From the NCBI GenBank assembly GCA_017311185.1, contig JAESUZ010004508.1:310001-374000 (forward strand): DNA of 64,000 nucleotides, read 5' to 3'. How positions within the stretch are numbered: position 1 is the stretch's first letter; each line of letters begins with the position of its first letter. The notes beneath the pieces are model-generated. The model had not been told where the DNA came from and did no database searches. It worked only from the letters and a program-made list of their open reading frames with translations. The stretch comes from Proteles cristata cristata. Taxonomy: Eukaryota; Chordata; Mammalia; Carnivora; Hyaenidae. Positions 11,366-24,643 of the stretch are shown in pieces. The translations under genes were made by a program, and so were the position numbers.

Positions 11366-14109
11366 GAAAAGAATATTTTTAAAGAAAGAGAAAAGGGAAG
11401 GATCAGCTTTAGTAAGTAGACCAATAAACAGGGATTCCTGGGGTCAGGGGCCAGGAGCAGAGCAGTATGTGTTTAACTTCATAATGAATACCAATAGTAA
11501 TAGTATAATCAACTTCACTTTTGAGGCATCTATTTAAGTTGTGCCCATATTCTCAAATGTTCTCTCATCTTCCTACCTTATCGGAAATGTGGGGCAATGG
11601 ACATTCCATTCAAGTCTCTGTATTTATCCATTTCAGATTATTTGCAACACAAACAAATACTTTGAAAATGTTTTTCTCAATCACAAGAGTAATTAGTTGA
11701 CAGGCTTACCCTTTCTGGTCCATCAATTCAGGGTCTTAATCTAACGTGCTGTCTCTATTGTCTCACTCTAGGCGGAATTGGTAAGGCAAATTATGGGATA
11801 GGTGAGGTATGGGAAGCGCACTTCAATATTAGGGTAAATTGTAAAAAATCCCTTAACCTACCAGACTAAATATCAGTGAGCTTACAAAACAGGTATGGGA
11901 CATGTCTAATGACATAAATGATAGGAGACCCACCTTCTAGCTGGGATTTGTCTTATTTTCCTCTATAAAAGCAAATTGATATCCTGAAGCATCAAATAGA
12001 AGAAAAGACATAGAAGAACCAAGAGAATAATTTCCCTAACAGATTTGAAAGAACCTGTTTCTATCATCTTTTAGAGAAATAAAATTATATATGACAAATT
12101 TTATCAGCAGCAGATTTATTGTATGGTAATAATAACATAGATGAGAACCATTTATTCTTATTTTATAAATAATAAATTATGGAAAATTACAGAGAAGTAA
12201 TTTTTTGAAGCAACTCTTTAAATAAACAAGAACATTTAGGAGAAATTGCTTGCCAATAATGTCCATTCCAGGCAAGCAACCAATCTGTGTTTATGTGGGT
12301 CTCCAAGGTGATGGAATTATCTCTATATAATCATTCATCATGGATATCCCCTTTGGAAAAATTAGAGCGAAGAGTATTGATCTGAAGAAATGTGAAGGTC
12401 ATTGAAAAAGATATAAGCTTAAAACAACCCAAATGTCATATAAGGAAGGAAAACCCTGAGGATAAATTTACATAATTATGATTCTTTTAAAGAATCCAGA
12501 TGATGCAACTAATTTAGAAACTTAGAAAATATACTAGCAAATGGATGGCAAAAGAAATATCATCTATTTTCTTTTTAAGGAAACAAACTAGAGTGTCTGA
12601 GTCAATATATGGGTCAATATAAACAACTAACATTGAAATAAAATATTTGACCTCAGATAGAAATTCTCAAACATTTTAGGCCAAAAGCATTTCGTTTCAT
12701 TTCATCCAAATTTCCTCATTGACCTTTATTACTTGCTTATGTGTATTTTACTTACAATAGTCATAATCCTTTTAGGTAAATATTTTACTTAACTTTAACG
12801 TCTGCTCCTTTACATCTAAAGTCTGTAATCCCTGGAGGTTTTAATAGTTGTTTTTCTTTAGATCACTCAAATAACAGAAAAATAAAGTGATTTCATAAAC
12901 ATATTAAGAATTAATATTTATTTTTAAAAAACCTGTCACAGAGAAAAATGCCAACTTTAGTTAAAATGTCTACATAGAAAAACATAAGATGTGAATATAT
13001 AAGTGACTATAATAAACACATTTAGAAAATAGAAAAAATTAAATACAACAGTTATTGATTCACAGCAATTATGAAATGTGTCTGGCAAGATATTTGAAGG
13101 CCCTTTATCTGATTGGGTGTATATTTCTTGATTAGGTCCAGATTCTCCTTCTTGAGAGAATCTCTCTTGTCCATTGCTCTTTGTGGCCTATGGCTCCATG
13201 CTCTAAGATGTTCTTTTTCCATTATACTACTTGTCCACACTGAAGAGAATGTATCTCCTCGGGAGCTACATGGATCTGTGACAGTCTACTTTTTTTCAAT
13301 GTATGCTTACCAAGTCATTTCAAATTCTGAAGAGTCACAGACTTCTAATATTCTGATTCATGGTTTCTTTACTGTAACTCTCTTGAAAACATAGTAGACT
13401 TCTCATCCATTGGTGTCCAGTCAGTTCCATGTTTCAAAAGCTATAGCAACAGTTCTTTTCTAGACAGTCTTCTTAAGTTTGCTCTATATCATTGATTTCT
13501 GGCTTCCATGACTCTCTTTCCACTTATCTGCAGGTAAATTAAGCTTATCATACCTTAGAGGGAGAGCCACACTTTTAGTCTCTTTTCCATCACCATTTTG
13601 TCCAACAGAAAGGACATACTGCATGCCACACCCTTAGTTTGATCTTTACTTGGAAACAAGTGCTTTCACAAAGGCTTTTCAGAGGTTTTAACAGTGATGT
13701 CAAGACCATAATCTCATTTCATCTTTGCCAGAATACTGAGTTTACTGTTACTCAAAGTTTGTTCAGTTTTATCTTTTAGTTATTGTGGTTGAGAGAAGTT
13801 GTACTTTCCAACTCTTCAATTCCCCAAATTTCTAGACTGTATTGTTTTTTATTCCTGCTACAAAATGGGTGGTTCTTCTCAGAGCTCAGGTACTCTTATA
13901 ATACCTTGTGTAATGCAGCAAACAGCAGGCGACACATTCTGTTTTCCAACCCTTTCATTAACAGCTTAACAAATATTTTGTCCCTAGAAACCTTAGATCT
14001 TCCTTTCATCCTCCAGTATCAGCTTTCTTGCCATCTACCATCAACTCTTAAACCATTGACATACATTTTATTATTTTTTGTTACAAAAAATTCCATTCCT
14101 CATAGCAAT
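11366..14109. other. No recognisable gene; mostly unassigned sequence
   Basis: About 2.7 kb of AT-rich DNA. Open frames at 13113-13394 (+) and 13783-14178 (+) have no start context, no splice sites and no family that I recognise. They are not supported as genes. Confidence 0.4.
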
Positions 14110-14515
14110 TTCTCTATCAGTAAGGATAATCCGGGTTATATTGCACTAACAAGCAACTACAAGACTCTCATCATATGAAAACACTAGGCTTATTTTAGTT
14201 CATGTTTCTTTTGCTTATCCAGCACAGAGTTGGCTTGTTTTCAAACTGCGACCCAGTAGCACTCTGGGACAGAGTAGCCACCATCTGGAATATCGTCAGT
14301 TGCCACGACAGTGGGATAAACAATAGGATGAATCATTCACTGGCTTTTAAAGATTATACAAGGAGGCATACATCACTTCTAATCACATTACATTGACCAA
14401 AGCAAATTATATGGCTATATCCAGTTCAAGGGGTTAGGAATTACTATCCTAACATGATCCTGAAAGTGAACTAGAAAATACTTGATGAACAGCATTAACG
14501 ACTACCACATCCTCC
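14110..14515 (+). repeat. Old interspersed repeat, family uncertain
   Basis: Contains an ancient mammalian repeat signature around 'cacattacattgaccaaagc' and 'tatccagttcaaggggttag', ending 'gatgaacagcattaacgact'. I recognise the pattern but cannot name the family; an LTR-type origin is possible. Confidence 0.4.
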
Positions 14516-14756
14516 AGTATCTTTATTATTTTGCTTTTCCACATTTAGGGCTAGCATCTATCTGGTGCAGATTTTGGTATGGTATGATGGGATCCAATAT
14601 GGACACCAGTATCATTTGTCTAAAAGCTCATTCTCTACCCGCTGCTATGCAGTGCTACTTTTGTTATAAATTAAGTGTTCATATATGCATGACCTCTGTT
14701 TCTGGGCTCTGTACTCTTGTTTATTTATCTATCCTTACCCAATTGCACATTATCTT

Positions 14757-15018
14757 TTTTTGGGACAGAGAGAAAGCACGCATGCGCCAGCTGGGGAAGG
14801 ACAGAGGGAGAAGGAGCGAGAGAATCTTAGAGATTTTTTAAAATGTTTTTTATTTATTTTGAGAGAAGGGAGTGCAGGGAGAAAGAGAGGGAGAGAATCC
14901 CAAGCAGGCTCTGCGCTATCAGCGCAGAACCTTATGTGGGGTTTGAACTCATAACTGTGAGATCATGTCCTGAGCCAAAATCAAAAGCTTAGCCAACTGA
15001 GCCACCCAGTACCACCTC
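14757..15018 (-). repeat. Composite CAN-type SINE with duplicated 3' part
   Basis: A partial 3' section (14757-14829) is followed by a nearly complete copy (14830-15018). One duplication, aattRcacattatctt, encloses both (14741-14756 and 15019-15034). Confidence 0.8.
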
Positions 15019-15212
15019 AATTACACATTATCTTAATTCCTTATTGAACTACTGTTAAGTCTTGATAATAGATAGAACAAGTCCTGTCCAGAAACTTGTT
15101 CTTCTGTAAGAATATCTTGGCTTAACTTGGACCTCTGCATTTCCATATAAAATTTAGAATCAGCATATCTATGAGTTTTGATAGCTTCTCAGTGTAAGGA
15201 AGAAAAACATCT

Positions 15213-15410
15213 TGGAGTGCCTAGGTACATCAGTTGGTTGAGCCCCTAACTTTGGCTCAGGTCATGATCTCCCAGTTTGTGAGTTCAAGCCCCATATTGG
15301 GCTCACTGCTATCAGTGCAGAGCCTGCTTTGAATCCTGTGTCCCCTTCTTTCTCTGCCACTCCTGTTTGTGCTCTCTCTCTCAAAAATATATAAAACATT
15401 AAAAAAGATA
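15213..15410 (+). repeat. CAN-type SINE
   Basis: Head 'gagtgcctaggtacatcagt', end 'tctctcaaaaatatataaaa'. Possible duplication aacatctt on both sides (15207 and 15410). Confidence 0.85.
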
Positions 15411-15765
15411 ACATCTTAACAAATAATGAGTCTACTCATTTATAACATGTAAATCTTTTTATATTTTTCTTATTATCTTTGATTTTTTACATTAATATCA
15501 TTTTATCTAAAGAAGACTTTTTATAAGATTAATTATAGGTATTTGATACTTGTATGCTTTTATAGGGAGTATATTCTAAAATTTTACTTTTTGGTAAATA
15601 GAAATAATTGATTTATACATTGATTTTATTTCTAGTAACCTATCTAAACTCTAACTGGAATAATTCATAAATTCTTTTGGATTTTCTGTGTACAAGATCA
15701 CATCATTGTTAAATACTGACTTTATTCTTTCTCTTCAACCATCATTAGGATATTAGTATAATCTT

Positions 15766-15980
15766 TTCTTTAAATTTATTTTATTTATTTTTAGGAGAGA
15801 GAGAGACAGCGTGAGCAGGGGAGGGTCAGAGAGAGAGGGAGTCACAGGCTCTGAAACAGGCTCCAGGCTCTGAGCTGGCAGTCAGCACAGAGCTCGATGT
15901 GGGGCTCAAACCCACGAACCGCGAGATCATGACCTAAGCGAAAGTCGGACGCTTAACCGACTAAGCCACCCAGGCGCGCC
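15766..15980 (-). repeat. Young CAN-type SINE with 19-bp target duplication
   Basis: An exact duplication aggatattagtataatctt lies at 15747-15765 and 15981-15999. The SINE carries the antisense subfamily marker 'acctaagcgaaagtcggacg' and CpGs in the B-box region (aacccacgaaccgcgagatc). Confidence 0.95.
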
Positions 15981-16335
15981 AGGATATTAGTATAATCTTG
16001 AACAGAGTAGTTATACAGGACTTGCTGCCAATCTCAAAGGGAAAGTTTTCAATGTTTCACCATAAATACGATCTTTGCAGTAGGTATTTTTTGTTTTGTT
16101 CTTTGGTATCTAACCTTTATCAATTAAGGAAATTATCTTCTATTCTTAATTTGTTAATAATTTTAACTATGAATGCATGTTAGATTTTTGTCACATGATT
16201 TTTTTGTATCTATTGATCTTAACATTTTCTCCTTTATATGTTAATGTTGCAAATTACATTGATTGGTATTTTAATGGAAGGTTAAACAATCCTTCCATTA
16301 TTTGAGAGATAAACTCAACTTGGTCATAATTTGTT

Positions 16336-16850
16336 ATGGATAATTTCAAACCATGTAAAAGTTGAGTGAATAATATAAAAATTCCCATGTACCCATCCTC
16401 CAGCTTCAATAATTAATAGCACATAAACAACTTTCTTTCATCTATATTCCCATCTACCCATTTCCCACCCTCACCTCAGATTATTTTAAGGCAAACCCTA
16501 GACATTGTTATTATTATCATCTATACATCAGTGTATACCTCTAGAACTCTTTTCAAAATATAGCCATGATTGTTTTGGATGGATCTCTTGTAAACATCAT
16601 ATGTTGGTTTTCTGTTTAATCTGGTCTGACAACCTTTTTCTTAACCAGGAATTCAGACTACTTCCACTTAATGTAATTTCTGTAAGTATTGATTAAAATG
16701 ACCACCTTCTTATGTAATTATATTTCTCTCTACTGGCCACATTTCTTTTTCACTCCTTTCATACATTATCTTTGATTGATTTTTATTATTCCTCTCCATA
16801 CTCCCATATTAGTTTGGAAGTTTTACCCTCTTTCTATTCTATCTGAAAGA
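16336..16850 (-). repeat. Old L1M-type fragment
   Basis: 'aaaattcccatgtacccatc' and 'cctcagattattttaaggca' are part of a common old L1M-associated sequence. Strand is uncertain. Confidence 0.4.
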
Positions 16851-17189
16851 TTTAAAAAAATTACCCTAGAAATTTACTTTCCAAGGATTAATGTTAATCT
16901 TATTTCTTTTACCAAAATGTATGAAGTATGTCCATATAATCAGGTGCCATAAAAAGCCATAGAAGTAAGATGGGTAAGCAGTCTGGTCCTTGAGGAACCT
17001 TAGTCTAAGTCAGGCTCTTTATTTTTCTTTTGAAGAATCTGTAGGTCTCCCAAATTCAGACTACTACTCTTTTTCATCATGTAAATACCATATGTTTATA
17101 AAAAGAACTAAATATTTTATAACCTTATTGTAGATATTGTCATCAGTCTATGACATCTTTGTCACATTAATGTTTTGCTTTTGGGTCAT

Positions 17190-17400
17190 TATTTCAGAGG
17201 ATCCAGCTGCTCTGGATCCTGGTAAGTATCTTTCTACACACTATACTTATCCTCATAACAACCTTACACTGAAGTATTATCATCCAATCAGGAACGTGAT
17301 TTCAGTGAGATTGATTTTCCCGGGATCAAATGGTGAGTGAGTAGTGGGCCAGATTTGAATTCACGTCTGCCTGTCTCTAATGCTTATACTTTTTTCCACC
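17190..17400 (+). repeat. MIR-like remnant
   Basis: 'cttatcctcataacaacctt' followed at a distance by 'gccagatttgaattcacgtc' and 'tgcctgtctctaatgctt' gives the MIR order. Confidence 0.6.
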
Positions 17401-17459
17401 ATATTACATGGCAGGATTTATCAAAACGAGGCCTAGAGAGATTGTAATGTGTATTAACA

Positions 17460-18500
17460 CTTTAAGAGTACATGATTGTCACTTGATTTTATTGAGACAT
17501 AGTTCACATACCATAATATTCATTTTCTTAAAGCATATTGTCCAGTGGCTTCTATTATATTCACAAAGTTGTACAACCATCACCATCTAATTCCAGAATA
17601 TTGTCATCTCCCCCAGAAGAAACCCTCTTTCTTTTAGCAGTCATTCCCTATTCTTCCACCCCCAGGAGCTTGACAATCGTTAATCCACTTACGGTTCCTA
17701 TGGATTTGCCTGCCCTGGATATCCTAGCTTTTTTCCGTAGACTTTGTCTGGTTTCTTTCACTTAGCGTGTTTTCAAGGCTCATCCAAATTGTCACATGGA
17801 TTAGTGTTCCACTCCTTCTGGGGTTGAACAATATTCTATTGTATAGATATACCACCTTTTGTTTATCCATTTGGTTGATAACATTTTCGACTAATGTGGA
17901 GAATGCTCCTGTAAACATTTGTGTACAAGTTTTTGTATGAACATGTATTTTTAATTCCCTTAGGTCTATACCTAGGAGTGTAATTGCTGAGTCGTGTGGT
18001 AAGTCTATGTTCAATTTTTGGAGGAACTGTCAAACACAGCCACATTATTTTACGTTCCCGTCATCAAAATATGAGAGTTCCAGTCTCTCCACATTGTCAG
18101 CACTTGTTATGGTCCATCCTTTTGACTACAGCCATCCTAGTGGGCATGAAGTAGTATCATATTGTGGTTTTGATGTGCATTTCCCTAATGGCTAATGACG
18201 TTGAGCATCTTCTTATAGGCTTATTGGCCATTGCATAACTTCTTTGGAAAATATTTATTCAAGTCCTTTCTCCATTTTTTAATTAGGCTGTCCTTTGGTT
18301 ATTGTAGTTCTTTATATATTCTGCCTATTAAGCATTATCATACATATGATTAACAAATATTTTTCTCCCATTCTGTGGGTTTCGACTTTCTTGATAGTGT
18401 TCTCTGATAGAGAAGTTTCTAATATACATAGAGGCCAATTTGTCTTTTATTCTTTTTCATTTTCTTTTCTTTTTTTCTTCTTTTTTTGAAGGGCGAAGGG
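17460..18500 (-). repeat. Old L1M 3' region, antisense
   Basis: Antisense text includes 'acatagttcacataccataa', 'tcatccaaattgtcacatgg', 'tatacctaggagtgtaattg' and 'gtggttttgatgtgcatttc', the classic L1M 3' UTR and ORF2 C-terminal order. Confidence 0.8.
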
Positions 18501-20740
18501 TTGTTTGTGGTTTAGGTGTCTTAGTTAAGAAACTATTGCCTAATCCAAGGTTACAAAGATTTATAACTGTTTTCTTCTAATATTACATTTCCTTTTTTGA
18601 GACTATGTAAGAAATTTGAAACATTTCATTTATCCCTGTAGCTTACAGTCTAACATTGTCAAACACTCATGTACATATTGAAAGTCCATATAATGCATTA
18701 TCATATTTTATGCAATATGGTCATTTAGCTATACTTACATATTTGCAAGATTTTTAAAAAAATTCTTACTGAAATTTAATCTCCACCAGGGTTATTTTCT
18801 CTTTGTTTGAAAAACTTTTTTTTTTAATTTTCCTTCCTTCCCTAAGAATCTGTTGCTATTAAATTCTCTCAATTTTTTAGTGTCTTTTTTTGCCTTCATT
18901 CTTGAAGAATATTTCTGTTGTATAGAGGGTCTTTGGCTGAGTCATTTTCCTTAACACTTTGAAGATAATTTTCTATTGTCTACTTGTTTCTAATGTACTA
19001 TTGAGAAATCAGAAGTCTTTGAGAGTAGTTCATTCTTTTTCTAGTGAGAGGCTTTTAATATTTGTCTCTCCTTTTCATTTTTTTTCCCAGTTTCATTATG
19101 ATGTGCCTAGGTATGGATTCCTTTCTATTAATCTTATTTGGGTTCCACTAACTTCTTGAATTTATGGCTGTCTTTCATCATTTGCAGAAAATCCTCAGTT
19201 ATTATCTCTTTCAATATTGTCTGACACATTCTCTCCCCTATCTTTCTGGAACTTCAAATATGTTTGACATTTTCATGATGTCCTCTAGGACTTTTACCTC
19301 TCTTACCCATTTTCCATCGTTTAGACTCTTCCAGTCTATAATCCAGTTTACCAAGTGTTTCCTTAGCTGTGTCTCAAATGATATTAAATAGCTCCCTCGA
19401 GTTCTTAATTTTTTCAGTACCAGAATTTACAATTGGTTCTTTTCAAACAAAAAAAAAAAAGTCACAGTTTTAATATCAAGAATCCCAGTTGTCTGTTACA
19501 ATTATTTTTCTATTGATTCTGGTCTATGTGTATTGTCTCATCATGTTCCTTTACTTTATTTGAAATAGTTTTAGAAATATCTTTAGAATTCGGATGGTAT
19601 CTTCCAGAGAGAATGTTCTTGCTTTCTGCTAGTCACTGGAAAGCATTAGCAGTTTATGACCAAGACTATTTTTAGAGCTGGAATTGCTACCTTCACTCCA
19701 TCAGTCCTCTGCCAAAGTTTTTCCAGTCAACTTGTGGTTGGATGAAGCCGATCTTTTAGTAGATTTGCTCAAAAAACACTCACATTTGAGTGCTTACAAT
19801 TGTCTCTACAGTGCTGGTGCTTGAAAGGACAGCTTGACCTTGAACAAAATGATTGGGTGATTTTCTTTTCTTAGGGTTTTTGAAAGTTCTGCTTTGCATA
19901 CTGCCTTGCTTTACATGTTGCATGTGAAGTCAGACACAGAGTACTTATCTTGTCCTTCTCAGTTATTTTATCTTTTTGTGTCTGCAAGGCCTGAGGACTT
20001 CTATTTTTGTAGTATAATAGTGTTATTCTAGGGTGTGTACTGGATTTGATTAAGGGTCAATTTTTCTGGTAATCTGGACTCTTTGAATATGAACTTGAGT
20101 CTTATTTGAGGAAAGTTCTCTTAGTCTATGTCTTTTTAAAAGTTTTATATTTTGAACAAATTTTAGATTTACAGAAATTACAGGAATAGTGCAGAGCTCC
20201 TACGTATTCTTCACTGTGTTTCTTCTGTTAACAACTCGTATAACCATAGAAAATTTATGAAAATCAGAAATTAACATTACTATTACCTAAACTCTAGGCT
20301 CTATTTGAATTTCACCAGCTTTCTCCTTAGTGTGTTTTTGGTGTCAAGGTCTTGTTGTCCAAGATCCCACGCATTGTAGTTAGTTATTCCTCCTTTGGCC
20401 CTTACAGCAGTAACAAGTCTTCAGTGTTTCCTTGTCTTTCACCTTGACACTTTGAACAGAGTGCTGGTAAGTTATTCTCTATAGTGTCCTTTATTTGGTT
20501 TGTCTGATGTTGTCACATGATTACAGTTATGTACTTTTTGCAGTTTTATTACAGAAATAATATATATTCCTCAGTAAATCATATTAAAGTGTTCATCAGG
20601 TCAATACACTTTATTCCTGGTGATAGTAACTGTAATCACTTCAATAAAGTGATGTCTATCATTCTTTACTATAAAGTTACTATGTTACCCTTTGTGGTTA
20701 ATAAACATCTTGGGAAGCCTACTTTGAGACTGCACATATA
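18501..20740 (-). repeat. Further old L1M-type sequence
   Basis: 'cattatgatgtgcctaggta', 'gttcttaattttttcagtac' (about 18900-19440) and 'gtcaaggtcttgttgtccaa', 'ttggtttgtctgatgttgtc' (about 20150-20740) are known old L1M-associated segments. Several elements may be involved. No gene is seen; the 132-codon open frame at 20517-20915 falls in it. Confidence 0.5.
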
Positions 20741-20789
20741 CTGTTGCTTCTTCAACTTTTGTCCACTCATTTGGCTTTTAAAGTTTTCT

Positions 20790-21290
20790 TCAATAAGATG
20801 GACCCCTAATAATCTCCACCTCCTGATACTTAAACACCCTTACGTAAATCCCTCCCACATTGTACCAGAATTGGTATGTGTGGTAGAAGTGATCATATGC
20901 CACTTCCAAGATTAGGTTGTAAGACACTGAGGCTTTCTTCTTGGGCTTTTTTATGTTCTCAGCCTCTCCTTCTCTTGTTTTGGATCACTTGTTCTAGGGA
21001 AAGTCGGCGGCTGTGTTGTTAGCAGCCATGGGGAGAGTTCCACATGGCAAGAACCTGAAGTCTCTAGTCAATAGCCACCAGAGTGAGTTTGGAAGCAGAT
21101 CCTCCAGCCCTGGCCAAGCTGCCCTGGCTGATGCCTTAACTACAGTCTTATAAGGGACTCTGAGGCAGAACCACCCAGCTAAGCTACTCCTGGATTCCTA
21201 AACCACAGAAACTATTGAGTAATGGATACTGTTTTACTGCATTAATTTTATGGCAATTTGTTATATAACAATTGATAACTAACATAGTCT
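20790..21290 (+). repeat. MLT1-like LTR (ERVL-MaLR)
   Basis: Begins near 'agatggacccctaataatct' and ends 'tttgttatataacaattgat' 'aactaacata', the characteristic start and end of MLT1 LTRs. It is old and diverged, with no internal region recognised beside it. Confidence 0.75.
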
Positions 21291-21384
21291 GAATCATTTA
21301 CTCTGAACTTAATAGAAGCCAGAAGTGTCTATGTTTTTAAATCATATTAGCTATTGTTTTCATTGCACAGATGAGAAACCCAAG

Positions 21385-21900
21385 TGTGGCAGGCATTGAC
21401 TTTGTGATCCAAAAGTCATTCCCAACCCCTTTTTCCCTCCCTGTATTCCTCTAGCACACAGGCTAAAACACTTACCTTCCCAGATTTCTTTGCATTTAAT
21501 AGTGGCTATCTGACAGTACTAATGAGATGTTATGTAAAAGTATGCTGGGAAAGGGCTTCTCTTAGCCCTTCGAACAATGGGCAAAGCCTTAGGAAGAAGG
21601 CTTTGACCTTTTTTCCTGCCTAGAAAACAAGGTTAGCAGCCATCTTGCTTTTCATTCTTAAGGCAGCCTGGAGATTGACAGCTACTTTGTAGCCATGAGG
21701 ATGAAAGCTATAATCTACCAACGTAGAAAAGGGAAAAGGTAGGGGTCTAGATCCATAATGATGTCTTTATGCAGCTTCCTCTTCCTGGTCTGCCTACCTT
21801 TATTTCCATTTGCTTGAAACTTAATAAACCCCTTACTTCAAGCCATTGCTTAAGTCAGGTTTTTTTGATTTAAAAACAAGCACATTCCTAACTAATTTAA
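21385..21900 (+). repeat. LTR-like remnant, family uncertain
   Basis: Contains an AATAAA (aacttaataaacccctta) near its right end and finishes 'cacattcctaactaattt', resembling the end of an ERVL/MaLR LTR. It is not assigned to a family. Confidence 0.4.
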
Positions 21901-22164
21901 TGAGGTGCAGTGAAGTCATTCAAACCAAGGACAGCTAACTTGAAGCCCTAGATTCAGAAGGCAAACCATCCCATCTGAATACAAGTGAAAACAAATTGAA
22001 AATAGGTTTTGATGCAAATATGGCCAGATGTCTGCAAATAGGGATATGACCTGGCCAAGCAAGGGTGAGTTAGAAAATTGTGTTCTACTCCTCTACTTCA
22101 CTGTCAATTTTTCTCACCTCCAGAGGCTATACTTTGGCTTCTACCTCTACCACTTCACCAAAAC

Positions 22165-22345
22165 TAAGCTTGGCAAACTGTGGCCCACAGCCTGTTTTTA
22201 TAAGTGAAGTTTTATTGGAACAAAGCCATGCCCATTCACCTATGCATATCAATGGATGCTGTTTGCATTGCAATGGCAGAATTGAATAGCTGTGACAGAA
22301 ACCATTTGGCCCTTAATACAAGATGTTTGTTGACCTCTGCTCTAA
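22165..22345 (-). repeat. hAT-type DNA transposon remnant (MER-like)
   Basis: 'ttggcaaactgtggcccaca', 'gttttattggaacaaagcca' and 'gtttgttgacctctgctcta' form a widespread non-autonomous element with end repeats (GCAAAC... / ...GTTTGTTGACC). The exact family name is uncertain. Confidence 0.65.
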
Positions 22346-22359
22346 ACTACGGCCATAGT

Positions 22360-23600
22360 ACTCTTTTTTAATATCAAAATCTGTCCTCATGTCTTACAGT
22401 GACTTCCTATTGCACTTAGGATAAAGACCAAAATTCATAACATGGCTCAAGAGGCCACAACCAGATTCCCGCCTACCTTTCCTGCATCATCTTGTGACAT
22501 AAACTACTTCCTTCTGTTTTCAATGTTTCAGCCATATTGCATTTCTTTCAGTTAGTTGAGTGTACCCTGCCCATGCTAATTTCAGGGCCTTTTGAATGCC
22601 TTCCCCCTTTTCTTCCTTCACTTGGCTCACATCTACTTTGTTGTTGTTGTTTTTTTTTTGGTCTCAGCTTAAACATCACTTCCTCCATGTGCTCTTCTGT
22701 GAACTCCCCAAAAAACACTGGTTCCCACAGCCTTCTCCCTAACTTGCTGATAACATCTATTTACCTGTAATAACATAATTAGTGTTGTTTTCCACTAGAT
22801 GGTAGGCAAACACTAACCCTTTCTGCCTTGTTCAGTGTGGTATCCCCAGCATTTAGCTTAGTATCTGGCACATCATAGCCACTTAATATTCCTTGCTCTC
22901 CCATACCCTACTGAATGCTGCCAAGCCTCTTCTGATACTGTCCACTTCTGTCTCTACTACAGCTCACCTAGCTGAGCCAACCATCTGTGTCTTGGCTCTT
23001 TGAATGGGTATCTACCAGGTCTTCCCACTCTGGATCTCTCTCCACAGTGCAGCCAGATTGATTTTTTTAAGACACAAATCTGATTGTCACTTTACTGTCT
23101 GAAACCCAAAAATGGCTTCCCATGCTTTCCGAACAAAGTCTAAAAATCCTTAGAAGGCTTATAAAAACACCTTGTAATTTAGATTTTATTTATCTCCCAA
23201 AAGTACCCACGTTTGAGTCAGAACAAGGTCTGTAACTACAAGTTCTCTTTCAACCTTGGGTCACTGCCAATGGCATTCACTTCAATTGACTGCAACACTA
23301 CTCCCCACACCTCCACTTTCACCCAGGTATCTTCTACACATTATTCGGGAATCATCACAGACATCTGTGTCCCCTGAAAGCCTCCTCATACTCCCAGGTC
23401 TGGTTTAGAGGTCCCTTCATTAGTACCTTACACTCCACTTTCCTCCCTGCCTGCCAACACACACAGCATTTGTAGCTAGACTTTCTTTCCTTTCCCTTTG
23501 TCCTGTTTCCTTCCCCTCAACCTGAAGCCTTTATCTGTGCTCTTGACCCTACTTCTCTAGCTTGCTTTTTGGCTCTGCCACATCAAGTCTGGCACTGCCA
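22360..23600 (+). repeat. Two L2 remnants in series
   Basis: The first copy is at about 22360-22890: 'gtctcagcttaaacatcact', 'gtatccccagcatttagctt', 'gtatctggcacatcatagcc'. The second is at about 22900-23600: 'agacacaaatctgattgtca' with 'aaaaatggcttcccatgctt'. Both are in the same orientation. Confidence 0.75.
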
Positions 23601-24643
23601 CATCTTACATGGTAACTCTATATAAGGTCCCATTATGCCTTTTCATTGTGCTGCCTCAGGTGAATCTCATTCACTCCACTACTTGACTATGGCACATTAG
23701 GATGGTAGATAACAGCTCTTCTGTAGTTGATGCGCCTCATTACCAAGAGAGCCTGAAGTGTCACAAGAAGTGATCACGTCACCATCCTTCTGCCCACTCC
23801 AGCTCATCCAGCCGGATCGTGTGCTATAAATGGGACAGGGACAGTCACAAGTCTTCTGCTCTCCCACCAACTATCACGTGTCATACATAACCCCCCAGTA
23901 AATGTATCTTGTCTTGGTGATTTGATTCTAGAGCTTAAAACCCTGTTGTGGTTTGTTTTTGTTGTTGTTCAACATGACCTTAAAGATAAGCCAACGTCAG
24001 GAACATGAAAGTCAGCCATTACAATTCTGGAGATGGTATAGACTCGGGTTATATACCCTCTCATGCTGCTGTAACCTCCAAACCTTCAAGTGCTTTCAAT
24101 CAGCATCTTTTCTAAGTCACAGAAATCAATACATATCCAAATACATAAAACAGAAAAAAAGATTTGTGAATACAAATGGATTCCTAGTTGATAACTGCCT
24201 GGTAAGCCACAGGGTGAGAGGGGTAGCAGTGAACATTGTCAATTCCAACACAGCCACAGAACACTCAAAATAAACGTTATCATAAAAAACTTTAGATTTC
24301 TGAAGTGTAGCTGGAATTTTCAGAAAGCAGCAAGGACCACAGAGCGTTCCTCAGATATGCATATCCATTTTCTTCTCCCCCACTTCCAAAAACACACACA
24401 CTTAGCAAAAGCTTTGCATTAGTTTTAAGACAAGGACAGAAGAAACAGGAACTACGTATGTAAACAAAAGGTATAAGGGAAAGCAAACCCTTTATATTTA
24501 ACTCTACCTTAAAGCAACTATTAGTTTTGTTATGCTTTGATCTTTTCCACTAGGCTCACTTACATATATTACTGTCAATACCTTTGAAAAAAAAAAGAAA
24601 AACATGTAAGAATTAAACATTTTAAGGACCTTTCACAAACCAA
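23601..24643. other. Sequence beyond the UBR3 poly(A) site; LTR-like patch
   Basis: No gene seen. At about 23690-23990 a TATA-like element (gtgctataaatgggac, about 23820) is followed by 'cccagtaaatgtatcttgtc', an arrangement reminiscent of an LTR promoter plus poly(A) region, but I recognise no family. The rest is unassigned and repeat-poor. Confidence 0.35.

Larger units (their letters stand above)
14540..16335 (-). repeat. Old L1 ORF2 remnant, antisense
   Basis: Antisense L1 text such as 'gcatttccatataaaattta' followed by 'gaatcagcatatc' and, further right, reverse-transcriptase-region text ('atctattgatcttaacattt'). Three SINE insertions interrupt it, at 14757, 15213 and 15766. Confidence 0.65.

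Noticed and set aside
13113..14178. Several open frames of 60-130 codons on both strands, considered as an ERV internal region or a gene
   Set aside because: There are no recognisable protein motifs, no paired LTRs and no splice sites.
20517..20915. 132-codon plus-strand open frame
   Set aside because: It lies in old L1M-type sequence and the start of an MLT1-like LTR, with no coding character or family match.
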